A DNA stretch of 64,000 nucleotides from Nocardiopsis flavescens (GTDB lineage Bacteria; Actinomycetota; Actinomycetes; Streptosporangiales; Streptosporangiaceae). Position 1 is the first letter of the stretch, and each line of letters starts with the position of its first letter. Both the position numbers and the translations under genes were made by a program. Below the pieces are notes generated by a model. The model did not search any database. It was not told the DNA's origin and saw only the letters and a program-made list of their open reading frames with translations. The stretch spans positions 48,449-112,448 of the forward strand of contig NZ_FQZK01000019.1 in the NCBI RefSeq assembly GCF_900141985.1, in the 5' to 3' direction. Positions 51,824 to 60,463 of this stretch are shown here, one piece after another.

Positions 51824-52600
51824 ATGTCAGAGCCGACCACCGGCCTGGGGATCGACATCGGCGGCAGCGGCATCAAGGGGGCCCCGGTCGACCTGACGAC
51901 CGGGGAGTTCCTCAAGGACCGCCTCAAGGTCCCCACCCCCCACCACGCCGGCCCCGAGCAGGTCGCCGAGATCGTCGGGGAGATCGCCGGTCACTTCCCC
52001 GAGGCCGCCGACCTGCCCCTGGGCATCACCTTCCCCGGCGTGGTGCAGAACGGGGTGGTGCGCACCGCCGCCAACCTCCACAAGAGCTGGATAGGCACCG
52101 ACGCGCGGGCGCTGTTCGCACAGGTCACCGGGCGGCCGGTGCGGCTGCTCAACGACGCCGACGCCGCGGCCGTGGCCGAGGCCCGCCACGGGGCCGCCGC
52201 GGGGGTGCCGGGCGTGGTGCTCATGACCACCCTGGGCACCGGGATCGGCACGGCGCTGGTGGTGGGCGGGAACCTGGTGCCCAACACCGAGTTCGGCCAC
52301 CTGGAGATCGACGGCCACGACGCCGAGTCCAAGGCGTCCTCGGGGGCCAAGGAGCGCGAGGGGCTGTCCTACCCGGACTGGGCCCACAAGCGCCTCCAGC
52401 GGTACTACCGGGTCGTGGAGGACCTGCTCTGGCCGGACCTGATCGTGGTGGGGGGCGGGGTGAGCCGCAAGTCGGAGAAGTTCCTGCCGCTGCTGGACAT
52501 CCGCACCCCGATCGTCCCGGCGCAGCTGCGCAACACCGCGGGCATCGTGGGCGCGGCCCTGGCCGCGTACGGCCCGGGCACGGCGGTCCCGGGCGCCTGA
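51824..52600 (+). CDS. ppgK: Polyphosphate glucokinase
   Basis: A 258-residue ROK-family kinase. Sequence LGIDIGGSGIKGAPVDL is the phosphate-binding start, LNDADAAAVAEARHGA and MTTLGTGIGTALVVGG the glucose-binding and second phosphate loops, and EFGHLEIDG follows. It phosphorylates glucose using polyphosphate (and often ATP). It is divergent from trmI. Confidence 0.93.
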   Translation: MSEPTTGLGIDIGGSGIKGAPVDLTTGEFLKDRLKVPTPHHAGPEQVAEIVGEIAGHFPEAADLPLGITFPGVVQNGVVRTAANLHKSWIGTDARALFAQVTGRPVRLLNDADAAAVAEARHGAAAGVPGVVLMTTLGTGIGTALVVGGNLVPNTEFGHLEIDGHDAESKASSGAKEREGLSYPDWAHKRLQRYYRVVEDLLWPDLIVVGGGVSRKSEKFLPLLDIRTPIVPAQLRNTAGIVGAALAAYGPGTAVPGA

Positions 52601-53099
52601 GCGGGCGCCGGGCGCGCCGGTCCGGCCCCCGGCGCGTTCGCCGTGCCGGGGGACGGCGTCCCTCCCGGCGCGCTCCCCCGCGCTCCCCCGCGGGCCCGGG
52701 CGGGCTGCGGCCCGTGGCGGCGGGCCCGGTCCCCGGGACCCGTGGACCCGGGGACGGCGGCGCAGGCGCGCCCCGGCCGCAAGAGGGAAGAGGCCGGAGC
52801 GCACCCCGTCGCGACCGCCCGGGGGCGCGGGGCGGGACCGCCGCGGCCCCGGGGGGCCGTTGCGGCGGTCGCCGCGCCCCGGCCGCGGGGGAGGTGCGGC
52901 CGGAGCACGGTCCGGAGGCGGCCCGGCCACGGAGGGAGTGCGGTCGGGACGCTTCCGGCTCCCGCCGGCCCGGGGCTCGAAAGGAGCGGCCCGGAGGCGG
53001 GACGGTGGGGCGGGCCCGGTCGGGGCCCGCGCGAAGGGACGGGGTCGTCGGGGCGGTCCGTGCCGCGCCCGTCGGGGGCGGGCGCGGTGGAGCGCGGGG
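52601..53099. other. 499-bp gene-free GC-rich stretch
   Basis: It lies between ppgK and the small gene at 53100, convergent. Composition is extremely GC-rich with runs of CGGGC and short hairpins. I see no convincing frame, repeat or operator. Confidence 0.55.
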
Positions 53100-53402
53100 T
53101 CAGGTGCGCTCCAGCGCCCCCAGGATCCGGCGGACGGCCTCGGAGGGCCGGGTGGCCGGGGAGAGCGGCACGCCCGCCAGCGGCCGGGGCTCGCCCGGCC
53201 ACCTCATCCACCACCACAGGTCGCCCCGGTGCGGCCGCAGCAGCGCGTGCTGGGGTCCGGCGTGCACGATGCCGAGCACCCCGTCCTCGCGGGCCTCGAC
53301 CCCGTGCGAGCGCAGCTCCGCGGCCAGCCCGCGCAACACGTGGTCGACTCCGCCGGGACGGCGCATGTCCGGATCACCCGCCGGTGGGGTGTCGACGCTC
53401 AC
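53100..53402 (-). CDS. Small hypothetical protein
   Basis: 100 residues from GTG 53402, with a perfect GGGGAGG ribosome site 5 bases upstream. The core VDHVLRGLAAELRSHGV then GIVHAGPQHALLRPHRGDLWWWMRWPG is Trp- and His-rich, with no signal or membrane segment. I do not recognise a family. It is divergent from the XRE/SLOG pair, with a palindrome ATGCGT-ATC-ACGCAT at 53473-53487 upstream. Confidence 0.65.
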   Translation of the reverse strand: MSVDTPPAGDPDMRRPGGVDHVLRGLAAELRSHGVEAREDGVLGIVHAGPQHALLRPHRGDLWWWMRWPGEPRPLAGVPLSPATRPSEAVRRILGALERT

Positions 53403-53739
53403 TCAGGCCTCCCCTGGGTCGTCAGCGGCGCTTCCCACTCTGCCCCACCCCCGGGACCGCAAATGCACGCCTATGCGTATCACGCATGAGCCTTCGGTCG
53501 ACCGCGCGGCGAAACGGCGCCCGCTTTCCGCAGGGGCACCACCGACAGCCGCGAAAACCATGAGAAGTGTTTTATCGCTCTAATGACAACAACCCATCCC
53601 ACAAGGGACGCAGCGCTCACCTAAGGCGCTTCGAACGGGGTTGTGAGAAGCCACGAAAAACCGTGAACCCGCGCTTTCCCCGGCCCCGTCGGCGCGAACA
53701 CGGCCACCAACGGCGCCCCGAATCCCTAATCTGAACCCC
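53403..53739. other. 337-bp divergent promoter region
   Basis: It includes an unusually AT-rich stretch for this genome (about 53540-53665, e.g. AAGTGTTTTATCGCTCTAAT). The palindrome at 53473-53487 lies on the side of the small gene, and TAATCT at 53727-53732 lies 7 bases before the XRE start. No further gene is seen. Confidence 0.6.
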
Positions 53740-55020
53740 ATGTCCCAACTTCCACCGGACCTGTGGTCCCGGCCGCGCATCGCGGCCGCCCTGGCCACCT
53801 GCGACATGGCGACGGTCATCGAGGGGGTGCGCACCGCCCGCGGCTGGTCCCAGGGCGACCTGGCGCGCGCCGTCGCCTACTCCCAGAGCTGGGTCTCCCG
53901 GGTCGTCAACGGCCAGCAGTCGCTCACGGTCACCCAGGTCCACGACCTGGCCCGGCGACTGGACATCCCGCTGCACCTGCTGCGCTTCGACGGCACCCTG
54001 CAGCCCGACGCCGACGCGGCCCCCGCGGCGCCCGCACCCGAACCCGGGCGCGCCGCCGACACCCCGGCCGCCCTGCTCGACGGCGGACAGCTCTCCGTCG
54101 ACGCCACCATCGCGCCGGCCCTGCGCTCCATCACCGGCGGCCAGCGCCGCATGGACTCCACCTCGCCCGCCCGGGACCTGCTGCCCAGCGCCGTGGCCCA
54201 CGTGCACCTGGCGGAGCGGATGCTCCTCAAGGCGCGCGGCACCACCCACCACTCCGCCGTCAGCGCCGCCGCCAGCGAGGCCTCCGGGTTCGCCGCCTGG
54301 CTGCACGCCGACCAGGGCGACATGGGGTCGGCCCGCATGCACTACCGCACCGCCGTCATCCGGGCCCGCCAGGCCGGGATGCGGCTGCTCGACGTGTACA
54401 TGCTCGGCTCCCTGGCCGCCTTCGAGATCGACACCGCCGAGGACCCCGAACTGGGCCTGGGGCTGGTCCAGGAGGCCGAGTACGTCCTGGGCCCCTCCGC
54501 CCACCCCACCGCACGCGCCTGGCTGGCCTGCGTGGGGGCGCTGGCCCACGCCGGGATCGGCGACCGCTCCGCGGCGGCCCACGGCATCGGCCGCGCCGAG
54601 AAGGAGATCGCCCGCTCGGGCAACACCAACCCGCCCTGGCCGTGGGTGTTCGCCTTCGACCAGGCCAAGGTGGCCGGATACCGGGCGCTGGTGGGGGTGC
54701 GCCTGCGCAGCCCCCACGACGCCCGCGACGCCTTCGCCGAGGCCTCGGGCCCCCAGGCCCGGGGCGCCAAGCAGTCCGCCGTCCTCAAGGTCGAGCTGGC
54801 CGCGGCGCACGCCGAGGCCGGCGACGTCGACGAGGCGTTCCGCCTGGCGGTGGAGGCGCTGGACACCGGGACCCGGTTCGGGTCGGCCCGGGTCGTGGAC
54901 CGGGTCCGGTCCTTCAGACGCCGCTACAGAGGCCCCCAGGCGGCCTGTGTCCGAGACCTCGACGACCGCCTCGCCTCCCTCGTGAACGCCGCCCCCTCCT
55001 CTGGGTACAAAAGCGGCTAA
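53740..55020 (+). CDS. XRE family regulator with TPR-like C-terminal domain
   Basis: 426 residues. The XRE helix-turn-helix is at about 25-80 (GWSQGDLARAVAYSQSWVSRVVNGQ). An Ala/Pro linker (about 90-110) leads into about 300 residues of helical, TPR-like sequence (ASGFAAWLHADQGDMGSARMHYRTAV). Proteins of this layout are widespread in actinobacteria and often sit beside a small effector gene. The SLOG-like gene starts 21 bases downstream. TAATCT ends 7 bases before the ATG, suggesting a leaderless mRNA. Confidence 0.85.
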   Translation: MSQLPPDLWSRPRIAAALATCDMATVIEGVRTARGWSQGDLARAVAYSQSWVSRVVNGQQSLTVTQVHDLARRLDIPLHLLRFDGTLQPDADAAPAAPAPEPGRAADTPAALLDGGQLSVDATIAPALRSITGGQRRMDSTSPARDLLPSAVAHVHLAERMLLKARGTTHHSAVSAAASEASGFAAWLHADQGDMGSARMHYRTAVIRARQAGMRLLDVYMLGSLAAFEIDTAEDPELGLGLVQEAEYVLGPSAHPTARAWLACVGALAHAGIGDRSAAAHGIGRAEKEIARSGNTNPPWPWVFAFDQAKVAGYRALVGVRLRSPHDARDAFAEASGPQARGAKQSAVLKVELAAAHAEAGDVDEAFRLAVEALDTGTRFGSARVVDRVRSFRRRYRGPQAACVRDLDDRLASLVNAAPSSGYKSG

Positions 55021-55041
55021 ACGAACAGCAGGGAGGATGAC

Positions 55042-55515
55042 GTGATCCGCATCGGCATCACCGGACATCGCAACCTGGCCCCCGATGTCGGCCGCGCCGT
55101 CGCCGCCCTCATCGACTCGCACCTGGAGCCCTACGGCTGCGCCATGGTGGGCCTGTCCTGCCTGGCCGACGGGGCCGACGCCCTGTTCGCCGCCGCGGTC
55201 CTCGACGCCGGAGCCCCCCTGGAGGCGGTCGTCCCCGCCCGGGGCTACCGCGACGGGCTCCCCGCCGGGCACCACCGGCTCTACGACCGCCTGCTCTCCC
55301 GGGCCGTCCTCGTCCACGCCCTACCCCACGAGGACTCCACGCCCCGGGCCCACCTGGAGGCGGGCCGGTTCCTGGTCGAGCGCTGCGACCGGCTGTTCGC
55401 CGTGTGGGACGGCGAACCCGCCCGCGGCCCCGGCGGCACGGCCGACGTCGTCTCCCACGCCCGCTCCCTGCACCGCCCCGTGTCCGTCCTGTGGCCCGAG
55501 GGCGCCCGCCGCTGA
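55042..55515 (+). CDS. SLOG-like (DprA/LOG-type) nucleotide-binding protein
   Basis: 157 residues from GTG 55042 (GGGAGGA upstream). The opening IRIGITGHRNLAPDVG and the internal GLSCLADGADALFAAAVLD, CDRLFAVWDG match the Rossmann-like SLOG superfamily, whose members bind nucleotides or nucleotide-derived signals. No second domain is present. It is co-transcribed with the XRE-TPR regulator; together they look like a sensor/regulator unit whose signal is unknown. Confidence 0.72.
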   Translation: MIRIGITGHRNLAPDVGRAVAALIDSHLEPYGCAMVGLSCLADGADALFAAAVLDAGAPLEAVVPARGYRDGLPAGHHRLYDRLLSRAVLVHALPHEDSTPRAHLEAGRFLVERCDRLFAVWDGEPARGPGGTADVVSHARSLHRPVSVLWPEGARR

Positions 55516-55579
55516 GAAGGCCCCGGGCCGGACGGTCCCGACGACCGCCCGGCCCGGGGCCCGCGTACCCGGGACACCC

Positions 55580-56722
55580 TCACCCCCGGCCCGCCATCGC
55601 GGCGTTGACGTCGACGGCGCGCAGCACCCCGTGCACCGCCCCGTCGGCGTCCACCACCAGGTACTCCGGCAGCGGGTGCGAGGTCAGGCGCTCCATCATC
55701 TCCTCGCCCTCCAGGTCCAGCGCCAGCACCGAATGCGCGGTCAGCGCCCGCGCCACCTCCGCCACCGGCACCCACGCCCGGCGCCCCGGGGTCACCTCCT
55801 CCGCCATCCCCGGGTGCACCACCCCCGTCGGCACACCCTCGGAGTCGGTCACCACCACGGCCGTCGCCCCGATCACCCCGGCGCGCCGCTCGGCCTCCGC
55901 CAGCGGCGTGTCCGCCGGGACCGCCACCGCGGGCCGCGCCAGCTCCCGGACCCGCAGGCCCGGCACCCGCGCGCGCACCCGGGCCGCCCGCAGCGAATCG
56001 GTGGCGCCCATCCACATGAACCCGCCCAGCACCAGCCCCCACACCGTCCCCCACGGGTTGAGGGCGCCGTTCAGCCAGCCCAGCAGCAGCGGCACCGCCA
56101 CCACCGCCAGCGCCAGCACCCGGCCGCCCCAGGCCGCCGCCACACTGCCCGCCAGCGGCCGGCCGGTCAGCTTCCACACCGCGGCCCGCACCAGCCGCCC
56201 GCCGTCCAGCGGCAGCCCCGGCAGCAGGTTGAACACACCCACCAGCAGGTTGGCCACCCACAGCTGGAACAGCAGCTCGCCCACTACCGTGAACGGGTCC
56301 GCCAGCAGGAACAGCCCGAACGCCCCCGCCGCGATCAGCAGCGAGAACAGCGGCCCCACGAACGCGATCCAGAACTCCCGCCCCGGCGTGGGCGCCTCCT
56401 TCTCGATCTCGGAGACCCCGCCCAGCACGTACAGCACGATCCGGCGCACCGGGAGCCCGTACCGGCGCGCCACCACCGAGTGCGCCAGCTCGTGCACCAG
56501 CACCGAGGCGTACAGCAGCAGCGCGAACACGAACGCCATCGCATAGGACAGCGCCGGCCACAGGGCCAGGCGCTCCTGCACGATCCCGCCGTACACCAGG
56601 GTGATGAGGACCGCCACCACCCACCACGAGGCCGTCACGTACACGGGGACCCCGAAGGGTCGGCCCAGCAGCAGTCCGCTGGAGCGGTCGCGGGGCGCGG
56701 GGCGATCGTTGCCGGTGGTCAC
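55580..56722 (-). CDS. Site-2 protease family membrane metalloprotease with CBS pair
   Basis: 380 residues. The zinc motif HELAH (77-81) in the third membrane segment and NLLPGLPLDGGR (third ligand Asp173) define an M50/S2P intramembrane protease. The C-terminal third holds two CBS domains (RELARPAVAVPADTP; LEGEEMMERL ... EYLVVDADG), so activity may respond to nucleotides. It is convergent with the SLOG gene and divergent from the RecB-type gene. Confidence 0.9.
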   Translation of the reverse strand: MTTGNDRPAPRDRSSGLLLGRPFGVPVYVTASWWVVAVLITLVYGGIVQERLALWPALSYAMAFVFALLLYASVLVHELAHSVVARRYGLPVRRIVLYVLGGVSEIEKEAPTPGREFWIAFVGPLFSLLIAAGAFGLFLLADPFTVVGELLFQLWVANLLVGVFNLLPGLPLDGGRLVRAAVWKLTGRPLAGSVAAAWGGRVLALAVVAVPLLLGWLNGALNPWGTVWGLVLGGFMWMGATDSLRAARVRARVPGLRVRELARPAVAVPADTPLAEAERRAGVIGATAVVVTDSEGVPTGVVHPGMAEEVTPGRRAWVPVAEVARALTAHSVLALDLEGEEMMERLTSHPLPEYLVVDADGAVHGVLRAVDVNAAMAGRG

Positions 56723-56813
56723 GACCCAAGGTTACGGGGCCGCGCCGCACCCGGCCCCCAGGGGTCCCGGCGCGCGGGTGTCGCCTGTCACGGGCTTCTC
56801 ATAGGCTCGGGGC

Positions 56814-57632
56814 ATGACCACCGCGCTCCTGCCGTCCGCCCTGTCGCCGTCGCGGGCCTCCGACTTCCTCCAGTGCCCGCTGCTCTTCCGGTTCCGCACC
56901 ATCGACCGGCTCCCGGAGGCCCCGAGCGCGGCGGCCCTGCGCGGAACCCTGGTCCACTCCTGCCTGGAGCGGCTCTACGAGCTGCCGGCCGAGACCCGCA
57001 CCCCCCGCACCGCCGTCGGCCTGGTGGACCCCCAGTGGACCCGGCTCCGGGACAAGCGCCCCGAGGTCGAGGACCTGTTCGCCGACGACGCCGCCCGCGA
57101 CGCCTGGCTGGAGTCCGCCCGCGACCTCGTCCGCCGCTACTTCGACCTGGAGAACCCCGCCTCGCTGGAACCCCGCGAGCGCGAGATGCGCATCGAGGTG
57201 GAACTGCCCACCGGCCTGCGGCTGCGCGGCTACGTGGACCGGCTCGACGTCACCCCCGACGGGCGCGTCCGCGTCGTCGACTACAAGACCGGCAAGTCCC
57301 CCTCGCCCCGCTTCGAGGACAAGGCCAAGTTCCAGATCTTCTTCTACGCGGTGATGCTCTGGCGCGACCTGGGCATCGTCCCCACCCGCCTGCAACTGGT
57401 CTACCTGGGCGGGAACGGGGCGATCCGCTGGTACGACCCGACCGAGGACGAACTGCGCGCCGCCGAGGCGGAGATCTCCGACATCTGGTCGCGCATCGAG
57501 GCCGCCGGCCGCGCCGGGGTGTGGGAGCCCAAGAAGAGCAGGCTGTGCGACTGGTGCGACCACCGCGCCGTCTGCCCCGCCTTCGGCGGCACCCCGCCGC
57601 CGCTGCCCGACGCCCTCCCCCCGGGTGCCTGA
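56814..57632 (+). CDS. RecB family nuclease (PD-(D/E)XK, Fe-S)
   Basis: 272 residues. The nuclease core has GTLVHSCLERLYEL, YVDRLDVTPDGRVRVVDYKTGKS (Asp ... Asp-x-Lys) and KFQIFFYAVML. One Cys near the N-terminus (FLQCPLL) and three near the end (CDWCDHRAVC) would hold a 4Fe-4S cluster, as in AddB/Cas4-like enzymes. M. tuberculosis has a related gene beside trmI. TAGGCT ends 6 bases before ATG 56814. It lies far from the CRISPR array, so a Cas4 role is not supported. Confidence 0.87.
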   Translation: MTTALLPSALSPSRASDFLQCPLLFRFRTIDRLPEAPSAAALRGTLVHSCLERLYELPAETRTPRTAVGLVDPQWTRLRDKRPEVEDLFADDAARDAWLESARDLVRRYFDLENPASLEPREREMRIEVELPTGLRLRGYVDRLDVTPDGRVRVVDYKTGKSPSPRFEDKAKFQIFFYAVMLWRDLGIVPTRLQLVYLGGNGAIRWYDPTEDELRAAEAEISDIWSRIEAAGRAGVWEPKKSRLCDWCDHRAVCPAFGGTPPPLPDALPPGA

Positions 57633-57679
57633 GCCCGGGACCGCCCCCGCAGAGCCCGCCGATGCGGCAGAATCGGCCT

Positions 57680-58363
57680 GTGCCCGTCTCAGTCCTGCTG
57701 GTCGACGACCAGCCCCTCGTCCGCGCCGGCTTCCGCATGATCCTGGAGGCCGCCCCCCACCTCTCCGTGGTCGGCGAGGCCTCCGACGGGCGCGAGGCGG
57801 TGGAGGCCGCCCGGCGCCTGCTGCCCGACGTCGTCCTGATGGACGTGCGCATGCCCGGCATGGACGGCGTCGAGGCCACCCGGCGCATCGTCGAGCGCTC
57901 CCGCTCCCTGGACCAGTCCGTCCGGGTACTGGTGCTCACCACCTTCGACCTCGACGAGTACGCGGTGGGCACCCTGCGGGCGGGCGCCCACGGCTTCCTG
58001 CTCAAGGACTCCCCTCCCGAGGAGCTGGTCGCGGCGGTGGAGACCGTCGCCTCCGGCGGCGCGGTCGTCACCCCCCAGGTGCTGGAGCGGCTGCTGGCCC
58101 GCTTCGCCCCGCTGCTGCCCGCCGCGGCGGACGCGCAGGACCCCCCGGCCGACCCCCTCACCGAGCGCGAGCGCGAGGTGCTGCGCCTGGTCGCGCGCGG
58201 CTGGTCCAACTCCGAGATCGCCGCCCACCTGGTCGTCGGGGAGACGACCGTCAAGTCGCACGTGGGCCGCATCCTCACCAAGCTCGGCCTGCGCGACCGC
58301 GTACAGGCCGTGGTGCACGCCTATGAGAACGGGCTGGTGCGGCGCGGGGAGCGCGAGGGGTGA
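57680..58363 (+). CDS. NarL/FixJ-type response regulator (orphan)
   Basis: 227 residues from GTG 57680; ATG 57662 is the alternative. CAGAAT ending 6 bases before the GTG supports the shorter, leaderless form. Receiver domain: VDDQPLVRAGFRMIL, phospho-acceptor Asp55 (VVLMDVRMPGMDG), LKDSPPEELVAAV. LuxR helix-turn-helix: LTEREREVLRLVARGWSNSEIA. No histidine kinase is adjacent, so its partner is elsewhere. Confidence 0.9.
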   Translation: MPVSVLLVDDQPLVRAGFRMILEAAPHLSVVGEASDGREAVEAARRLLPDVVLMDVRMPGMDGVEATRRIVERSRSLDQSVRVLVLTTFDLDEYAVGTLRAGAHGFLLKDSPPEELVAAVETVASGGAVVTPQVLERLLARFAPLLPAAADAQDPPADPLTEREREVLRLVARGWSNSEIAAHLVVGETTVKSHVGRILTKLGLRDRVQAVVHAYENGLVRRGEREG

Positions 58364-58550
58364 GGCGCCCGGACCCGGCGCGTTCCCCCGCGCCGGCCCG
58401 CCCGCCTTGGGAGGATGATCCGGTGATCGAACTCACCGGCATCCGGTCCCCGGACGGGCGAACCCCGCGAGAAGGGGCCGCGTCCCCCTCCGGGGTCGTG
58501 AGCACCGAGCGGACCGCCGCGGGGGACGCGGCGGGGAGGGGAGGACGAAC

Positions 58551-59975
58551 ATGGAGGACAAGCGGGGAGGCCGCCCGCCGTCGGGTGAGGACCGCATGCT
58601 CAGCCGCATGCGCGACTGGCGCGCCCGGCACGAGCGGGACCTGACCCCGGACGAGGAGGACGAGGAGCGCCCGCTCCCCGACGCCAGGGCCATCGACCTG
58701 GTCCTGCGGGTCGGCGAGCTGATGCTCGCCAGCGGCGAGGGCACCGAGGCCGTCAGCGAGGCGATGCTGAGCCTCACGGTGGCCTTCAACCTGCCGCGGT
58801 CGGAGGTGTCGGTCACCTTCACCACCATCACCCTGTCCACTCACCCGGGCGGAGACCACCCGCCCATCACCGGCGAGCGCGTGGTGCGCCGCCGGTCCCT
58901 GGACTACTACCGCGTCAACGAGCTGCACACGCTGGTGCAGCGGTCGGCCCTGGGCCTGATGGAGCTGGAGGACGCCGCCGCCAGGCTGGAGTTCATCCGC
59001 CGGGCCCCGACGCCCTACCCCAACTGGGTGATCGTGGTCGGGTTCGGGATGATCGCCGCCAGCGCCGGCGTGATGATGGGCGGCGGCTTCGTCGTGGCCG
59101 CGGCGGCGTTCCTGGCCGCGGTGCTGGGCGACCGCACGTCGGTGTTCCTGGCCCGGCGCGGGGTCGCCGAGTTCTACCAGATGGCCGCCGCGGCGGCGGT
59201 CGCCGCGACCATCGGCGTGGGCGTGCTGTGGGTCGGCACCCAGATCGACCACCCGTTCCAGGCCGGCGCGATCATCACCGGCAACATCATGGCGCTGCTG
59301 CCGGGGCGCCCGCTGGTGGCCAGCCTCCAGGACGGGATCAGCGGCAGCTACGTGTCGTCGGCGGCACGGCTGCTGGAGACCTTCTTCATCCTGGGCGCGA
59401 TCGTGTCGGGGGTCGGCGCGGTGGCCTACGCGGCGGTGCGGCTGGGCGTGCCCATCGACCTGGACAACCTGCCTTCCGCGGGCACCTCCATGGAGCCGCT
59501 GGTCCTGCTCGGCGCGGCCGGGATCGCGATCGCGTTCGCGGTGTCGCTGGCGGTGCCGGCCCGGATGCTGGCGACCATCGGCCTGCTGGGCGTGATGATC
59601 TGGGTCATCTACGCGGGCATGCGGGAGCTGTTCGAGGTCCCGCCGGTGGTCGGCGCCGTCGTGGGCGCGGTGGCGGTGGGGGTGGTGGGCCACTGGCTGG
59701 CCCGGCGCACGCGCCGGCCGGTGCTGCCCTACCTGGTGCCCTCGATCGCGCCGCTGCTCCCGGGCAGCCTCCTGTACCGCGGGCTGCTCGAATTCACCCA
59801 GGGCACCGCGATGACGGGCCTGCTCTCGCTGGTGGAGGCGGTCATGGTGGGCCTGGCCCTGGGCGCCGGGGTGAACCTGGGCGGCGAGCTGGTACGGGCG
59901 TTCCAGCGCGGCGGCCTGGCCGGGGCGGGCATGCGCGGCAGGCCGGCGGCGCGCCGGACACGGGGCGGATATTGA
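58551..59975 (+). CDS. Threonine/serine exporter family protein (ThrE-like)
   Basis: 474 residues with an N-terminal DUF1212-type half (cytoplasmic 1 to about 150, RVGELMLASGEGTEAVSEAMLSL) and about ten membrane segments including the DUF3815-type end (PSIAPLLPGSLLYRGLLE). Family members export threonine and serine. GGGGAGG precedes ATG 58551. It stands alone. Confidence 0.88.
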   Translation: MEDKRGGRPPSGEDRMLSRMRDWRARHERDLTPDEEDEERPLPDARAIDLVLRVGELMLASGEGTEAVSEAMLSLTVAFNLPRSEVSVTFTTITLSTHPGGDHPPITGERVVRRRSLDYYRVNELHTLVQRSALGLMELEDAAARLEFIRRAPTPYPNWVIVVGFGMIAASAGVMMGGGFVVAAAAFLAAVLGDRTSVFLARRGVAEFYQMAAAAAVAATIGVGVLWVGTQIDHPFQAGAIITGNIMALLPGRPLVASLQDGISGSYVSSAARLLETFFILGAIVSGVGAVAYAAVRLGVPIDLDNLPSAGTSMEPLVLLGAAGIAIAFAVSLAVPARMLATIGLLGVMIWVIYAGMRELFEVPPVVGAVVGAVAVGVVGHWLARRTRRPVLPYLVPSIAPLLPGSLLYRGLLEFTQGTAMTGLLSLVEAVMVGLALGAGVNLGGELVRAFQRGGLAGAGMRGRPAARRTRGGY

Positions 59976-60155
59976 TCTTCGGCGCGATCCCGGTCAAGGT
60001 GATGCGAACCACAGCGGGTTCGCGGGTATCTCACCGGGTGAGAGCGGACGACGACACCGACGCCGTGTTTTCACCGCGAAACGTGACAAGCATGTGATGT
60101 CAGCCACTATTCTTGGCGTCAGCTCAACGACGAGCCCTAAAGAAAGGCCGATCCC

Positions 60156-60347
60156 ATGTGCAGCCATCAGCCTCCGTGCCCCTCCTTCGAGGACACCGAC
60201 CGCGAGGCGGCACGCGTCGTCTCCAGCCATCCGGAACAGGGGTGGAGTCTGCTCTGCAACGGCGTGGTCCTTTTCGACGACACCGGTGAACTGCTGCCCG
60301 ACGGCGCCGTCGTGGCCCCGCACCGCCCCCGCGTCCCGGCCGCCTGA
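60156..60347 (+). CDS. DUF5999 family small protein
   Basis: 63 residues, MCSHQPPCPSFEDTDREAAR to HRPRVPAA. It matches the DUF5999 family of small actinobacterial proteins, with HPEQGWSLLCNGVVLFDDTG as the conserved centre. Cys2, Cys8 and Cys34 could bind metal. Function is unknown. AAGAAAGG precedes the ATG. Confidence 0.85.
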   Translation: MCSHQPPCPSFEDTDREAARVVSSHPEQGWSLLCNGVVLFDDTGELLPDGAVVAPHRPRVPAA

Positions 60348-60463
60348 CGCCGGGAACCACCGTCCCCAGCGGTCCCGCCGACGGACCGGACGGCCCCGCC
60401 CGGGAGCAGAGCCCCCGGGCGGTGGCACGCGAACCGGGGCGGACCGCCCGCGCGGACCGCGGG

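Noticed and set aside
56814..57632. RecB-type nuclease as a Cas4
   Set aside because: It is 14 kb from the array, next to the trmI/S2P genes as in other actinobacteria, and type I-E systems do not use Cas4.
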